Assembly: GCA_021648845.1 (NCBI GenBank)
Contig: JAKJHY010000009.1
Location: forward strand, 62,001 to 126,000
Reading direction: 5' to 3'
Length of the DNA: 64,000 bases
DNA from: Mycobacterium sp. MBM
Lineage (GTDB): Bacteria; Actinomycetota; Actinomycetes; Mycobacteriales; Mycobacteriaceae
The translations under genes were made by a program, and so were the position numbers. Numbering within the stretch: position 1 is the first letter of the stretch; each line of letters opens with the position of its first letter. This document shows positions 10,332 through 19,559 of the stretch, piece by piece. The notes beneath the pieces are model-generated. The model did no database searches and was not told where the DNA came from. It saw nothing but the letters and a program-made list of their open reading frames with translations.

Positions 10332-11130
10332 ATTTCACCGTCACGACGATGGGACCGTGCACAGCCATGACGGGTTCGGCGAGCACAGCCACGACGCCGG
10401 TCACGGCCACGGTGACCATTCCGGTTACCAGACCGGGTCGCAGCGAATCGATGTGCTGGAATCGATCTTCGCCGAAAACGATGTGCGCGCCGATATCAAC
10501 CGGCACGCCTTCGAGAGCAACGGTGTCCGCGCGCTCAATCTGATGAGTTCACCGGGTTCGGGCAAGACCACGGTGCTCGCCGCCACCCTCGATGAGCTCC
10601 GCGGCGATATCTCGGTCGGTGTGATCGAAGGTGATATCGCCACCGACCTCGATGCGGCCAAACTGGCCGGCCGCGGCGCGCAGGTTTCGTTACTGAACAC
10701 CAGCAACGGTTTTGGCGGCGAATGCCATCTCGACGCTCCGATGGTGAACCGGGCACTGGCCGGGCTCGATCTGGGCGCGTTGGACCTCGTCATCATCGAG
10801 AACGTCGGGAATTTGGTGTGCCCCGCCGAGTTCGACGTCGGCGAGCACGCAAAGGTGATGGTGTACTCCCTCACCGAGGGTGAGGACAAGCCGTTGAAGT
10901 ACCCGGTGATGTTCCGTTCGGTGGATGTGGTGCTGCTCAACAAGATCGACCTCGAACCGCATCTGGACGCCGATATCGCAACGTACGTCGATCACGTACA
11001 TCAGGTGAACCCGCACGCCGTGGTGCTTCCGCTGAGCGCGCGCACCGGAGTGGGCATGTCGGCGTGGTTCGACTGGCTGCGCGAGTTCGCCCATCAGGTC
11101 GCCGAGCCCGCAGGCACGCCGCCGGCCTGA
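10324..11130 (+). CDS. hypB: Hydrogenase nickel incorporation GTPase HypB
   Basis: HypB is a SIMIBI-class GTPase that drives nickel delivery. It has 268 residues from GTG 10324; GGAAGGAAG sits 7-15 nt upstream and overlaps the hypA end. The N-terminal 35 residues are His-rich (HRHDDGTVHSHDG, HSHDAGHGHGDH), a nickel-storage type leader. The P-loop is SSPGSGKTTV (about residues 78-87), followed by EGDIATDLDA and NKIDL, the guanine specificity motif. The conserved nickel-site GGECHLDAPMV is present. It is convergent with aldR with only two bases between the stops. Confidence 0.95.
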   Translation: MGRFHRHDDGTVHSHDGFGEHSHDAGHGHGDHSGYQTGSQRIDVLESIFAENDVRADINRHAFESNGVRALNLMSSPGSGKTTVLAATLDELRGDISVGVIEGDIATDLDAAKLAGRGAQVSLLNTSNGFGGECHLDAPMVNRALAGLDLGALDLVIIENVGNLVCPAEFDVGEHAKVMVYSLTEGEDKPLKYPVMFRSVDVVLLNKIDLEPHLDADIATYVDHVHQVNPHAVVLPLSARTGVGMSAWFDWLREFAHQVAEPAGTPPA

Positions 11131-11132
11131 CG

Positions 11133-11648
11133 CTACAGCGGTGAGGCCCCGCGCAGGTGTTCGAAGATCAGTGAGGTCTGGGTGCCGGCCACGTCGGCGT
11201 CGGCGTTGAGGTTCTCGACCACGAAGGCCCGCAAGTCCTCGGTGTCGCGGGCCGCAACGTGCAGGATGAAGTCATCGCCACCGGCCAGAAAGTACACGTT
11301 CATGACCTGCGGCCGCCGGCGGATCTGTTGGATGAAATCGCGAATCCGGCCGCGGGCAGTGGAATTCAGGCTCACCGAGATCATCGCCTGCAGTGTCAGC
11401 CCCACCGCGGACGGGTCGATATCGGTGTAGAACCCCCGGATGACGCCGAGGTCCTGCAACCGTCGCAACCGCCCGTGACAGGTCGACGGGGCGATACCCA
11501 CCGCCTCGGCGAGCGCGCTGTTGGAGATCCGGGCGTCGGCGTGCAGCGCCAACAACATGCGCCGGTCGATGTCATCGAGCTCGGCGCGCCGAACATCCTT
11601 CGGCGCAGGCGCCAGACGCGCCCTTCCCATCGATGATTGTTCATTCAC
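11133..11648 (-). CDS. aldR: Lrp/AsnC-family regulator AldR
   Basis: AldR is the alanine-responsive regulator of ald. It has 171 residues. An AsnC-type winged helix-turn-helix occupies about residues 25-75 (DDIDRRMLLALHADARISNS, GIAPSTCHGRLRRLQDLGVI), followed by an effector-binding RAM domain (about 85-165) with GGDDFILHVAARD. The N-terminal 20 residues are disordered-looking. It is divergent from ald with 92 bp between starts, the arrangement known in M. smegmatis and M. tuberculosis, where AldR represses without alanine and activates with it. An alternative start (MGRARLAP) is six codons in. Confidence 0.92.
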   Translation of the reverse strand: MNEQSSMGRARLAPAPKDVRRAELDDIDRRMLLALHADARISNSALAEAVGIAPSTCHGRLRRLQDLGVIRGFYTDIDPSAVGLTLQAMISVSLNSTARGRIRDFIQQIRRRPQVMNVYFLAGGDDFILHVAARDTEDLRAFVVENLNADADVAGTQTSLIFEHLRGASPL

Positions 11649-11740
11649 AGAGCTATTTTAACGAAGTCTCACCGTATTTATTGCCTCTCTTTCGGACTTT
11701 CTTCACAATTGGAGCACCACCTCAATCGCAAGGAGCGATC
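11649..11740. promoter_or_regulatory. aldR-ald divergent control region
   Basis: 92 bp, strikingly AT-rich compared with its surroundings (CTATTTTAACGAAG, CGTATTTATTG). It separates the divergent aldR and ald starts and ends in AAGGAG, the ald ribosome-binding site. AldR sites are known from this interval in related species. I see GATGATTGTTC just inside the aldR start (11632-11642), which resembles the short AldR half-site pattern, but I do not assign individual sites. Confidence 0.6.
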
Positions 11741-12856
11741 ATGCGCGTCGGCATCCCGACCGAGATCAAGAACAACGAATTCCGGGTCGCCATCACCCCG
11801 GCCGGCGTCGCCGAACTCACCCGGCGCGGCCACGACGTCATCATCGAAGCCGGCGCCGGCGCCGGCTCGGCCATCTCCGACAACGACTTCAAGGCCGCCG
11901 GGGCCGAAATCGTCGCCACTGCCGCGCAGGTGTGGGCCGACGCGGATCTGCTGCTGAAGGTCAAGGAACCGATCGAGGCCGAGTACGCCCGGCTGCGCCA
12001 GGGACAGACCCTGTTCACCTACCTGCACCTGGCCGCATCCCGGCCCTGCACCGACGCGCTGCTGACCTCCGGCACGACGTCCATCGCCTACGAGACCGTG
12101 CAGACCGCCGATGGGGCGCTGCCGCTGCTGGCCCCGATGAGTGAGGTCGCCGGACGCCTCGCCGCGCAGGTCGGCGCCTATCACCTGATGCGCACCCAGG
12201 GTGGTCGCGGCGTCCTGATGGGCGGCGTCCCCGGGGTGGCGCCGGCCAAGGTCGTCGTCATCGGAGGCGGCATGGCCGGTGACAACGCGGCCGCCGTGGC
12301 CTGGGGCATGGGCGCTCACGTCACCGTCTTCGATCTCAACATCAACACCCTGCGCAAGATCGACGCCGAGTACGGCGGCGCCATCGAGACCAGGTACTCC
12401 TCGAGCCTGGACCTCGAAGATGCGGTCAAGCAGGCCGACCTGGTCATCGGCGCGGTCCTGGTACCCGGCGCCAAAGCCCCCAAGCTGGTCACCAATGCCA
12501 CCGTCGCCCAGATGAAATCGGGTGCGGTCCTGGTCGACATCGCGATCGACCAGGGTGGCTGCTTCGAGGATTCCCGTCCCACCACCCATGACGACCCGAC
12601 ATTCGCGGTACACGACACGGTGTTCTACTGCGTGGCAAACATGCCGGGCGCCGTGCCGCGGACATCGACCTACGCGCTCACCAACGCGACCATGCCCTAC
12701 GTGCTGAAGCTGGCCGACAAGGGTTGGCAGGCCGCGTGCGCAGCCGACCCCGCATTGGCCAAGGGCCTGTCCACCCACGAAGGCACCCTGCTGTCCGAAC
12801 AGGTGGCCGCCGACCTGAATCTGCCCTACACCGACCCCGCAAGCTTGCTGGCGTAA
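11741..12856 (+). CDS. ald: L-alanine dehydrogenase
   Basis: Reversible NAD-dependent deamination of L-alanine to pyruvate. It feeds carbon or peptidoglycan needs and reoxidises NADH during hypoxia in mycobacteria. It has 371 residues, the usual length. The start is ATG 11741 with AAGGAG seven nt upstream; the longer in-frame reading from 11633 covers only promoter. It begins [20 protein letters not shown]. Substrate residues lie in LLLKVKEP and FTYLHLAA (catalytic His). The Rossmann motif is [20 protein letters not shown] near residue 170. It is regulated by the divergent AldR. Redox-linked placement beside the hydrogenase locus is suggestive but may be chance. Confidence 0.96.
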   Translation: MRVGIPTEIKNNEFRVAITPAGVAELTRRGHDVIIEAGAGAGSAISDNDFKAAGAEIVATAAQVWADADLLLKVKEPIEAEYARLRQGQTLFTYLHLAASRPCTDALLTSGTTSIAYETVQTADGALPLLAPMSEVAGRLAAQVGAYHLMRTQGGRGVLMGGVPGVAPAKVVVIGGGMAGDNAAAVAWGMGAHVTVFDLNINTLRKIDAEYGGAIETRYSSSLDLEDAVKQADLVIGAVLVPGAKAPKLVTNATVAQMKSGAVLVDIAIDQGGCFEDSRPTTHDDPTFAVHDTVFYCVANMPGAVPRTSTYALTNATMPYVLKLADKGWQAACAADPALAKGLSTHEGTLLSEQVAADLNLPYTDPASLLA

Positions 12857-12871
12857 CCGCCGGCCCCCCAC

Positions 12872-12905
12872 CGTCGCCCGGCTGAAGCAATTCGGCCGGG
12901 CGACG
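12872..12905. terminator. Bidirectional terminator hairpin between ald and bla
   Basis: Perfect 11-bp stem: CGTCGCCCGGC at 12872-12882 pairs with GCCGGGCGACG at 12895-12905 around a 12-nt loop. It sits between the convergent ald and beta-lactamase stops. There is no long U tract, which is common for mycobacterial terminators. Confidence 0.8.
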
Positions 12906-12911
12906 TGTATC

Positions 12912-13814
12912 TCATCGCCCGCCCAGCAGGTGCGGCACCACCAGCGCCGCAACCTCGCCGATCAGCGGTCGCAGGCCTTCGGCGTCGGGATCGGCCGATT
13001 GTGTCCGGGTCATGATGGTCAGCAGTACCCGGGCACCGTCGGGCCCGTACGCCACGCCGGAATCGTTGGTGGTGGCGTAGTCACCACTACCGGTCTTGTC
13101 GGCGGTGGTCCAGCCGGGCGGAAGGCCCGCGCGCATGCTCGATGTCTGGTTGGCGCGCATCCATCCCTCGAGCAGTTGACGCTGGGCGGGCGGTAACGCC
13201 TCACCGGCCAACAGGTTGCGGTAGCCGGCCGCCAGCGCACGCGGCGTGGTGGTGTCGCGCGGATCCCCGGGGATCGCCGAGTTGAGCTCGGTTTCCCAGC
13301 GGTCCAGCCGGGTGCGGTCATCGCCGACGGAGCGGGCGAACGCGGTGATCGCCGGTGGCCCGCCGATGGTCCCCAACAGCAGATTCGCCGCCAGATTATC
13401 GCTGCGCTGCAGTGCCGCCTGGGACAATTCGGCCAGCGTCATCTGCTGGCCCAGTCGCTCGCCGGTCACCGGGGAGTTCGGCAACACGCCCTCGGGCGGC
13501 ACGAAAACTTGTTGATCCAAGCTGAATTCGCCCTCGGCGACACCCCGCAGTACCCGCGCCGCCGCATACGTCTTGAACGTCGAGCACAGCGCGAAGGCCT
13601 CGTCAGCGCGATTATCCAAGGTCACACCGGACTGCAGATCGACCGCGTACAGACCGATGAAGGCGTTGTGGCGTGCCTCCAGCTCACGGATCTGCTCGTC
13701 GAGTGTGGGCGCGGGAGCAGCGAGCGCGGATTCGTCCGCGCAACCGGCCAGCGCCCCTGCCGCCGTCAATGCCATACCGCCGAACAGAACTCTTCGTCGT
13801 GACAGGAGCATCAC
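12912..13814 (-). CDS. Class A beta-lactamase, exported lipoprotein
   Basis: Serine beta-lactamase that hydrolyses beta-lactams outside the membrane. It has 300 residues. The N-terminus has SRRRVLFGG followed by a hydrophobic run and the lipobox LAGC (residues 22-25), consistent with Tat export and lipid anchoring as for mycobacterial BlaC/BlaS. Catalytic motifs are complete: STFK 78-81, SDN 138-140, E174 in [18 protein letters not shown], and KTG 240-242. The position after ald matches the chromosomal blaS neighbourhood recalled for M. smegmatis. There is no sign of acquisition on a mobile element. Confidence 0.93.
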   Translation of the reverse strand: MMLLSRRRVLFGGMALTAAGALAGCADESALAAPAPTLDEQIRELEARHNAFIGLYAVDLQSGVTLDNRADEAFALCSTFKTYAAARVLRGVAEGEFSLDQQVFVPPEGVLPNSPVTGERLGQQMTLAELSQAALQRSDNLAANLLLGTIGGPPAITAFARSVGDDRTRLDRWETELNSAIPGDPRDTTTPRALAAGYRNLLAGEALPPAQRQLLEGWMRANQTSSMRAGLPPGWTTADKTGSGDYATTNDSGVAYGPDGARVLLTIMTRTQSADPDAEGLRPLIGEVAALVVPHLLGGR

Positions 13815-13828
13815 CCGACTCTACCCAT

Positions 13829-15172
13829 CTACCCCGTGATATCCCGAAGTCGCTGGGGCAGTGACTTGTTGGATCGATGCGGCCCCAACACCGCCGCACC
13901 CACCGGCCGCGTCAACAACCGGCGGGCGACACTGTTGACCTCCTCCAAGCTCACCGCGTCGATCTGGCCGAGGGTGTCCGCAATCGTGCGATGCCGGCCG
14001 TAGTTGAGTTCGCTGCGACCGATCCGGTGCATCCGCGACGCGGAGTCCTCCAGGCCGAGGACCAAGCCACCCCGCAGCGAACCCTTCGCGATCCGGTATT
14101 CGCCTTCGGTGATGCCGTCACGGGCCACCTCGGCCAGCACATCGGTGGCGACCCGCACCACCTCGTCGAACCGTTCCGGCAGGCATGCCGCGTACACCGA
14201 GAACGCGCCCGTGTCGGCGAACGTGTCGATGGTCGAATACACCGAGTACGCGAGCCCTCGAGTTTCCCTGATCTGTTGGAACAGCCGCGAACTCAAGCCT
14301 CCGCCGAGCGCCGAATTGAGCACCGACAACGCCCAGCGATGCTCCCAGTGCCGGCCCGGCGTGCGAACCCCCAGTGACAGGTGAGTCTGCTCGGCATCCT
14401 TGTTGACCAACTGCAGACCCGGCTTGCCGGCCACCCGACCGGTGCCCTTGCGATGCGGCACCGCGGCGCGTTCGCGCACCAGCCGGGGACCGAAATACTC
14501 GCGGGCCAGGGCAACGACCTCGTCGTGGTCGACATTGCCCGCCACCGCCAGGATCATCCGTTCCGGGGTGTAGCGGCGCTGATGAAACGAGTGCAGCTGG
14601 GCGCGGGTCATCGCCGAGATCGAGTCGACGCTGCCGATGACGGGACGCCCCACTGGGTGCGGACCGAACATCGCCGAGAGGAAGACATCGCCCAGGGTGT
14701 CCTCGGGATCGTCATCGCGCATGGCGATCTCTTCGAGCACGACGTCGCGCTCGATCTCGACGTCCTCGGAGGCACAGCGCCCGCGCAGCACCACATCGGC
14801 CACCAGATCGACGGCCAATTCCAGATCGGCATCGAGCACATGCGCGTAGTAGCAGGTGTGCTCGCGGGCGGTGAACGCGTTCAGTTCACCGCCGACCGCA
14901 TCCACGGCCTGCGCGATATCGACTGCGCTGCGCGTCGGGGTGGATTTGAACAGCAGGTGTTCCAGGAAGTGCGCGGCACCGGCGACGGAGCTGCCTTCGT
15001 CGCGCGAGCCGACACCCACCCAGACACCCACCGAGGCGGAGTGCACCGCGGGGATGTACTCGGTGACCACCCGCAACCCTCCGGGCAGTGCGGTCACCCG
15101 CACTGCCTCGGAGGTGTCTTCACCGCGGGATGCGCGGTGCAATGCTGGCTTAGGCGTCAGCGGTCGCGGCAT
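13829..15172 (-). CDS. pepR: M16-family zinc peptidase PepR
   Basis: Predicted processing peptidase of the mitochondrial-processing-peptidase-like M16B group. It has 447 residues from ATG 15172 ([16 protein letters not shown]). The inverted zinc motif HFLEHLLFK (HxxEH) lies near residue 70, with the downstream glutamate in [20 protein letters not shown]. The second half is the catalytically inactive M16 lobe, with [21 protein letters not shown], the R/Y substrate-binding motif. The start lies inside the 3' end of gpsI (23-nt overlap), so the two are coupled. Longer in-frame starts upstream lie entirely in gpsI and were rejected. Confidence 0.92.
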   Translation of the reverse strand: MPRPLTPKPALHRASRGEDTSEAVRVTALPGGLRVVTEYIPAVHSASVGVWVGVGSRDEGSSVAGAAHFLEHLLFKSTPTRSAVDIAQAVDAVGGELNAFTAREHTCYYAHVLDADLELAVDLVADVVLRGRCASEDVEIERDVVLEEIAMRDDDPEDTLGDVFLSAMFGPHPVGRPVIGSVDSISAMTRAQLHSFHQRRYTPERMILAVAGNVDHDEVVALAREYFGPRLVRERAAVPHRKGTGRVAGKPGLQLVNKDAEQTHLSLGVRTPGRHWEHRWALSVLNSALGGGLSSRLFQQIRETRGLAYSVYSTIDTFADTGAFSVYAACLPERFDEVVRVATDVLAEVARDGITEGEYRIAKGSLRGGLVLGLEDSASRMHRIGRSELNYGRHRTIADTLGQIDAVSLEEVNSVARRLLTRPVGAAVLGPHRSNKSLPQRLRDITG

Positions 15173-17387
15173 CGGCGGGCGCCTCGACGGGAGCCTCGGC
15201 TGCCTCGTCCTCGGCGACGAGCACGAGCGAGATCTTGCCGCGGTTGTCGATATCGGCGATCTCCACCCGCAGCTTGTCGCCGACCTTGGCCACATCCTCG
15301 ACCTTCGCGATGCGCTTACCGCGGCCGAGCTTGCTGATGTGCACCAGCCCGTCGCGGCCCGGCAACAGCGAGACGAATGCTCCGAAGTCCGTGGTCTTCA
15401 CCACGGTGCCGAGGAACCGCTCGCCGACCTTGGGCAGCTGCGGGTTGGCGATGGCATTGATCTTGTCGATCGCGGCCTGCGCGGCCTCGCCGTTGCTGGC
15501 GCCGACGAACACGGTGCCGTCGTCCTCGATGGAGATCGACGCGCCGGTCTCCTCGGTGATCGAGTTGATCATCTTGCCCTTGGGCCCGATGACCTCACCG
15601 ATCTTGTCCACCGGGACCTTGATGGTGGTGATCCGCGGGGCGTACGGGCTCATCTCGTCGGGGGTGTCGATGGCCTCGGCCATGACCTCCAGGATGGTGA
15701 TGCGCGCATCCTTGGCCTGGGCCAACGCACCGGCAAGCACCTGGGACGGAATCCCGTCGAGCTTGGTGTCCAGCTGCAGCGCGGTGACGAACTCCTTGGT
15801 GCCCGCGCACTTGAAGTCCATATCGCCGAAGGCATCCTCGGCGCCGAGGATATCGGTCAGCGTCACGTAGCGGGTCTCGCCGTCGACCACGTCGGACACC
15901 AGACCCATGGCGATACCGGCAACCGGGGCCTTCAGCGGCACACCGGCGTTCAGCAGCGACAACGTCGAGGCACACACCGAGCCCATCGAGGTGGAACCGT
16001 TGGAGCCCAACGCTTCCGACACCTGCCGGATCGCGTACGGGAATTCCTCGACACTCGGCAGCACCGGCATGAGCGCACGCTCGGCGAGCGCGCCGTGGCC
16101 GATCTCGCGACGCTTGGGCGAGCCGACGCGGCCGGTCTCACCGGTCGAGTACGGCGGGAAGTTGTAGTGGTGCATGTAGCGCTTGGAGGTTTCCGGGCCG
16201 AGTGAGTCGATCTGCTGGGCCATCTTGACCATGTCCAACGTGGTGACGCCCATGATCTGGGTCTCGCCGCGCTCGAACAACGCACTGCCGTGCGCCCGCG
16301 GGATGACGGCGACCTCGGCGGAGAGCGCCCGGATATCGGTGACGCCACGGCCGTCGATGCGGAAGTGGTCGGTCAGGATGCGCTGGCGCACGAGCTTCTT
16401 GGTCAGCGACCGGTACGCGGCACCGATCTCCTTCTCGCGGCCCTCGAACTGACCGGCCAGGCGCTCGAGCACCTCACCCTTGATCTCGTCGGTGCGCTCG
16501 TCGCGCTCGGCCTTGCCGGCGATCGTGAGTGCCTGTGACAGCGCGTCGGTGGCCACCGCGGCCACCTGGGCGTACACGTCGTCCTGGTAATCGGGGAACA
16601 GCGGGTACTCCACGGTCGCCTTACCGGCGGCCGCGTGCAATTCCTCCTGCGCGGTGCACAGGGCGGCGATGAACGGCTTGGCCGCCTCCAGGCCCTCGGC
16701 CACGACGGTCTCGGTCGGCGCACCGGCACCGCCGGCCACCAACTCGATGACGTTCTCGGTGGCCTCGGCCTCCACCATCATGATGGCGACATCGTCGCCG
16801 GCCTTACGACCCGCCACGACCATGTCGAACACGGCGCCTTCGAGCTGCTCGACGGTCGGGAACGCGACCCACTGGCCGGAGATGAGGGCCACCCGGACAC
16901 CGCCGACCGGGCCGGAGAACGGCAGGCCGGAGATCTGGGTGGATGCCGACGCGGCGTTGATGGCCAGTACGTCGTACAGATCCTTGGGGTCCAGGCTCAG
17001 CACGGTGACGACGACCTGGATCTCGTTGCGCAGGCCGGACACGAAGGTCGGGCGCAACGGACGGTCGATCAGCCGACAGGTCAGGATCGCATCGGTGGAC
17101 GGACGACCCTCACGGCGGAAGAAGGAACCGGGGATCCGGCCCGCCGCGTACATCCGCTCCTCGACGTCGATGGTCAGCGGGAAGAAGTCGAAATGGTCCT
17201 TCGGGGACTTGCTGGCGGTGGTCGCGCTCAGCAGCATGGTCTCGTCGTCGAGGTAGGCAACCACGGCACCGGCGGCCTGCTGGGCCAGCCGGCCGGTCTC
17301 GAAACGGATGGTGCGGGTGCCGAAGCTCCCGTTGTCGATGACGGCGGTCGATTCGAACACGCCTTCGTCGGTTTCAACTGCAGACAT
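15150..17387 (-). CDS. gpsI: Polynucleotide phosphorylase / guanosine pentaphosphate synthetase
   Basis: Phosphorolytic 3'-5' exoribonuclease of the RNA decay machinery. It has 745 residues, standard for actinobacteria. It carries two RNase PH-like domains (about 20-260 and 330-580; [20 protein letters not shown] and [20 protein letters not shown]), then a KH domain ([18 protein letters not shown], about 600) and an S1 domain ([20 protein letters not shown], about 660-730). The C-terminus is acidic and Ala-rich. A 257-nt leader with two hairpins and a candidate promoter precedes it. PNPase autoregulation through its leader is known in E. coli. Whether it operates here is inference. Confidence 0.96.
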   Translation of the reverse strand: MSAVETDEGVFESTAVIDNGSFGTRTIRFETGRLAQQAAGAVVAYLDDETMLLSATTASKSPKDHFDFFPLTIDVEERMYAAGRIPGSFFRREGRPSTDAILTCRLIDRPLRPTFVSGLRNEIQVVVTVLSLDPKDLYDVLAINAASASTQISGLPFSGPVGGVRVALISGQWVAFPTVEQLEGAVFDMVVAGRKAGDDVAIMMVEAEATENVIELVAGGAGAPTETVVAEGLEAAKPFIAALCTAQEELHAAAGKATVEYPLFPDYQDDVYAQVAAVATDALSQALTIAGKAERDERTDEIKGEVLERLAGQFEGREKEIGAAYRSLTKKLVRQRILTDHFRIDGRGVTDIRALSAEVAVIPRAHGSALFERGETQIMGVTTLDMVKMAQQIDSLGPETSKRYMHHYNFPPYSTGETGRVGSPKRREIGHGALAERALMPVLPSVEEFPYAIRQVSEALGSNGSTSMGSVCASTLSLLNAGVPLKAPVAGIAMGLVSDVVDGETRYVTLTDILGAEDAFGDMDFKCAGTKEFVTALQLDTKLDGIPSQVLAGALAQAKDARITILEVMAEAIDTPDEMSPYAPRITTIKVPVDKIGEVIGPKGKMINSITEETGASISIEDDGTVFVGASNGEAAQAAIDKINAIANPQLPKVGERFLGTVVKTTDFGAFVSLLPGRDGLVHISKLGRGKRIAKVEDVAKVGDKLRVEIADIDNRGKISLVLVAEDEAAEAPVEAPADAATADA

Positions 17388-17471
17388 AGCAGCCTTTCTG
17401 GGTATTCAGCTGTTTTGCGTCGTCACGCGCCAGCGATTCCCTGAAGTCGGCTACGGCCGTCGATCGAAGCG

Positions 17472-17522
17472 GCCGGGGACAAACCCCGGCAGCCACTACC
17501 GAAGACCGCCCGATCAGGCGGT
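17472..17522 (-). promoter_or_regulatory. Paired hairpins in the gpsI leader
   Basis: Two perfect hairpins lie in the untranslated region before gpsI. ACCGCC (17505-17510) pairs with GGCGGT (17517-17522). GCCGGGG (17472-17478) pairs with CCCCGGC (17484-17490) around a 5-nt loop. Neither is followed by a T-rich run in the gpsI direction, so a structured leader is more likely than a terminator. Confidence 0.5.
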
Positions 17523-17616
17523 ACTGCTGTGACGCGCGGGAACGGTGCACGCGGTACTGCGCGAACCGCACCCTGTTCGGACAACCCCTTCCGATCAGGG
17601 GGCCCAAAACGATTCC

Positions 17617-17648
17617 ATGTTACACCGGGGCTGATCACCGGCCGTCAA
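17617..17648 (-). promoter_or_regulatory. Candidate gpsI promoter
   Basis: Read on the minus strand, TTGACG (17648-17643) is a good -35 element. It is followed after 18-20 nt by TGTAACAT, which offers TAACAT or TGTAAC as a -10. The -35 overlaps the stop codon of lppU, so gpsI could be transcribed apart from rpsO-lppU. This is sequence resemblance only. Confidence 0.4.
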
Positions 17649-18136
17649 TCGACATCCTCGACGCACACCGTGAACTGGCGTTGGTCATATGGATAACCGA
17701 TACCGCTGGCGCACTGGTCCACATCGGCCACGCCCTGCAGGATCTCGGTGGCCCGCTGCCGGTGCGGCTGTGTGCCGTCGGCGCAATCCACGCGTAGCGG
17801 GTCACGGCCGTTCTCGGGGTCGACGCTCATGCATTGCCCCACCACCCAGTCGACGTCCATGCAGACGGTGCTGCTGGTGTCGGTGAAGGTGCTGTGCGTG
17901 GCGTAGTACGAATCCACATCCGAGGGGCACTGATCACTGTCTGCGACGGTGGCGATCACCTTGAAGACAGCATCGGAACTACCGCATTCGGCCTTGACCG
18001 CATCCGGTTTGTCGGGCGTGCCAACTACTTTCAGGCAATCGCCGACCTGAAAAGCAGCGGCAGCGGCCGACGAGCAACCGGTGAGTCCCCCCGTGAGAAC
18101 GCTCGCGGCGAGTAACGCCGCCAGTCGCTGTGTCAG
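17645..18136 (-). CDS. lppU: LppU-like lipoprotein, apparent CTG start
   Basis: Secreted lipoprotein of unknown function. The reading frame gives 163 residues: a short hydrophobic leader, lipobox LTGC (about residues 16-19), then a Cys-containing domain with [47 protein letters not shown] and FTVCVEDVD. The order rpsO-lppU-gpsI matches Rv2785c-Rv2783c. No ATG, GTG or TTG lies in frame upstream of the lipobox. The first plausible initiator is CTG at 18136, which shares CTGA with the rpsO stop. A GTG at 17959 would drop the signal peptide and half the domain. The start is therefore inferred from the coupling and the intact leader. Confidence 0.8.
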   Translation of the reverse strand: MTQRLAALLAASVLTGGLTGCSSAAAAAFQVGDCLKVVGTPDKPDAVKAECGSSDAVFKVIATVADSDQCPSDVDSYYATHSTFTDTSSTVCMDVDWVVGQCMSVDPENGRDPLRVDCADGTQPHRQRATEILQGVADVDQCASGIGYPYDQRQFTVCVEDVD

Positions 18137-18402
18137 CGACGCAGGCCGAGGCGCTCGATCAGCGAGCGGTAGCGCTCGACGTCGACCTGGGCGACGTACT
18201 TGAGCAACCGACGCCGACGACCGACCAGCAGCAGCAACCCCCGCCGCGAGTGGTGATCGTGCTTGTGCAGCTTGAGGTGTTCGGTGAGATCGGTGATCCG
18301 CTTGGTCAGCAGAGCGACCTGCGCCTCCGGCGACCCGGTGTCGGTGTCATGCAGACCGTACTGGCCGAGGATCTCTTTTTTCTGTTCGGCTGTGAGCGCC
18401 AC
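18133..18402 (-). CDS. rpsO: 30S ribosomal protein S15
   Basis: Primary 16S rRNA-binding protein of the 30S platform. It has 89 residues, the normal length. It starts [16 protein letters not shown] and carries the family core [40 protein letters not shown] and the C-terminal [13 protein letters not shown]. It lies between ribF and lppU, as in other mycobacteria. In many bacteria rpsO and pnp are co-transcribed; here lppU separates them. Confidence 0.98.
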   Translation of the reverse strand: MALTAEQKKEILGQYGLHDTDTGSPEAQVALLTKRITDLTEHLKLHKHDHHSRRGLLLLVGRRRRLLKYVAQVDVERYRSLIERLGLRR

Positions 18403-18500
18403 GAAACAACTCCATCAAAATAGGTCCGCGAAGGTTATCGAAGGCGCGGCCGCCGCGAACTGCAGCGCGCGCTGGGTCGGGAGCAGATACTAGCAGGTCG

Positions 18501-19478
18501 TTACTGGGAAGTGAGAATCGTGCGGGCCCGCTCGGTATCGGCACCCATGGCCACCACCAGATCGTCGACCGAGTCGAATTTCTCCTGGCCGCGGATGCGG
18601 GCCACGAAATCGACGGCGACATGCTGGCCGTACAGATCGGCCTCGGTGTCGAGCACGAAGGCCTCGACGGTCCGGGTGCGCCCGGAGAATGTCGGGTTGG
18701 TGCCCACCGACACCGCCGCCTGATAGCGCTCCCCCGGGGTGACGGAGCCGACCACGGGGCCGTGCCCGAGCACGGTGAACCAGGCCGCGTACACCCCATC
18801 GGCGGGGATTGCCGAATGCATCGGCGGTGCCACGTTGGCCGTCGGGAAACCGAGCACCCGGCCCCGGCCGTCACCGCGCACCACGACACCTTCCACCCGG
18901 TGCGGCCGGCCCAGCGCCTCGGCGGCGGCGACCACGTCGCCGGCGTCCACACAGGACCGGATGTAGGTGGAGGAGAAGGTGACGGATTCATCGCGGGCGA
19001 ATTCCTCGGACACCAGCGTCATCCCCTCCACCGCGAAACCGAACCGCTCACCGGCCTTACGCAGCAGATCCACATTGCCTGCGGCCTTCTTCCCGAACGT
19101 GAAGTTCTCCCCCACCACGACCTCCACCACATGCAGGCTCTCCACGAGCAGCTCGTGGATGTACCGCTCGGGGGTGAGCTTCATGAAGTCGGAGGTGAAC
19201 GGCATCACCAGGAACACGTCGATACCGGTCTCCTCGACGAGCTCGGCGCGCCGGGTCAGCGTCGTGAGCTGCGCGGGATGACTGCCCGGGAACACCACTT
19301 CCATCGGATGCGGGTCGAAGGTCATCAGCACGGTGGGAACCCCGCGCGAGCGCCCGGACTTCACAGCATGACTGATCAGCTCGGCGTGCCCGCGATGGAC
19401 ACCGTCGAACACGCCGATCGTGAGGACACATCGGCCCCAGTCTGTGGGTATATCGTCCCGGCCCCGCCACCGCTGCAC
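18501..19478 (-). CDS. ribF: Bifunctional riboflavin kinase / FAD synthetase
   Basis: Makes FMN and then FAD from riboflavin. It has 325 residues. The N-terminal FAD synthetase domain (about 15-170) has the nucleotidyltransferase motif IGVFDGVHRGHAELI and VVGENFTFGKKAAG. The C-terminal flavokinase domain (about 185-320) has GRVLGFPTANV (PTAN motif) and the late VDFVARIRGQEKFDSVDDLV. It is upstream of rpsO with a 98-bp gap and divergent from mntR. It is backbone and shows no irregularity. Confidence 0.96.
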   Translation of the reverse strand: MQRWRGRDDIPTDWGRCVLTIGVFDGVHRGHAELISHAVKSGRSRGVPTVLMTFDPHPMEVVFPGSHPAQLTTLTRRAELVEETGIDVFLVMPFTSDFMKLTPERYIHELLVESLHVVEVVVGENFTFGKKAAGNVDLLRKAGERFGFAVEGMTLVSEEFARDESVTFSSTYIRSCVDAGDVVAAAEALGRPHRVEGVVVRGDGRGRVLGFPTANVAPPMHSAIPADGVYAAWFTVLGHGPVVGSVTPGERYQAAVSVGTNPTFSGRTRTVEAFVLDTEADLYGQHVAVDFVARIRGQEKFDSVDDLVVAMGADTERARTILTSQ

Positions 19479-19531
19479 ACCGGCAAGCCTACGGCGCGCG
19501 GGCCGCGCCGTCTGCTCTGGATACCCGGATC

Positions 19532-19546
19532 AGGCAAAGATTGCCT
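19532..19546. promoter_or_regulatory. Palindrome upstream of mntR, candidate metal-box
   Basis: Perfect inverted repeat AGGCAA-AGA-TTGCCT, followed by TAA, ending 13 nt before the mntR GTG and lying in the ribF-mntR divergent gap. The layout and the flanking TAA resemble DtxR/MntR-type operators, so autoregulation is a reasonable inference. Confidence 0.55.
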
Positions 19547-19559
19547 AAACTCAGTAGTC

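Noticed and set aside
12912..13814. Beta-lactamase as an acquired resistance gene
   Set aside because: No mobile element, repeat or base-composition change surrounds it. Chromosomal class A enzymes are native to mycobacteria at this position.
18621..19559. N-terminal extension of the mntR frame over 300 codons
   Set aside because: The extension is entirely antisense to ribF. MntR family proteins start at the GTG used here.
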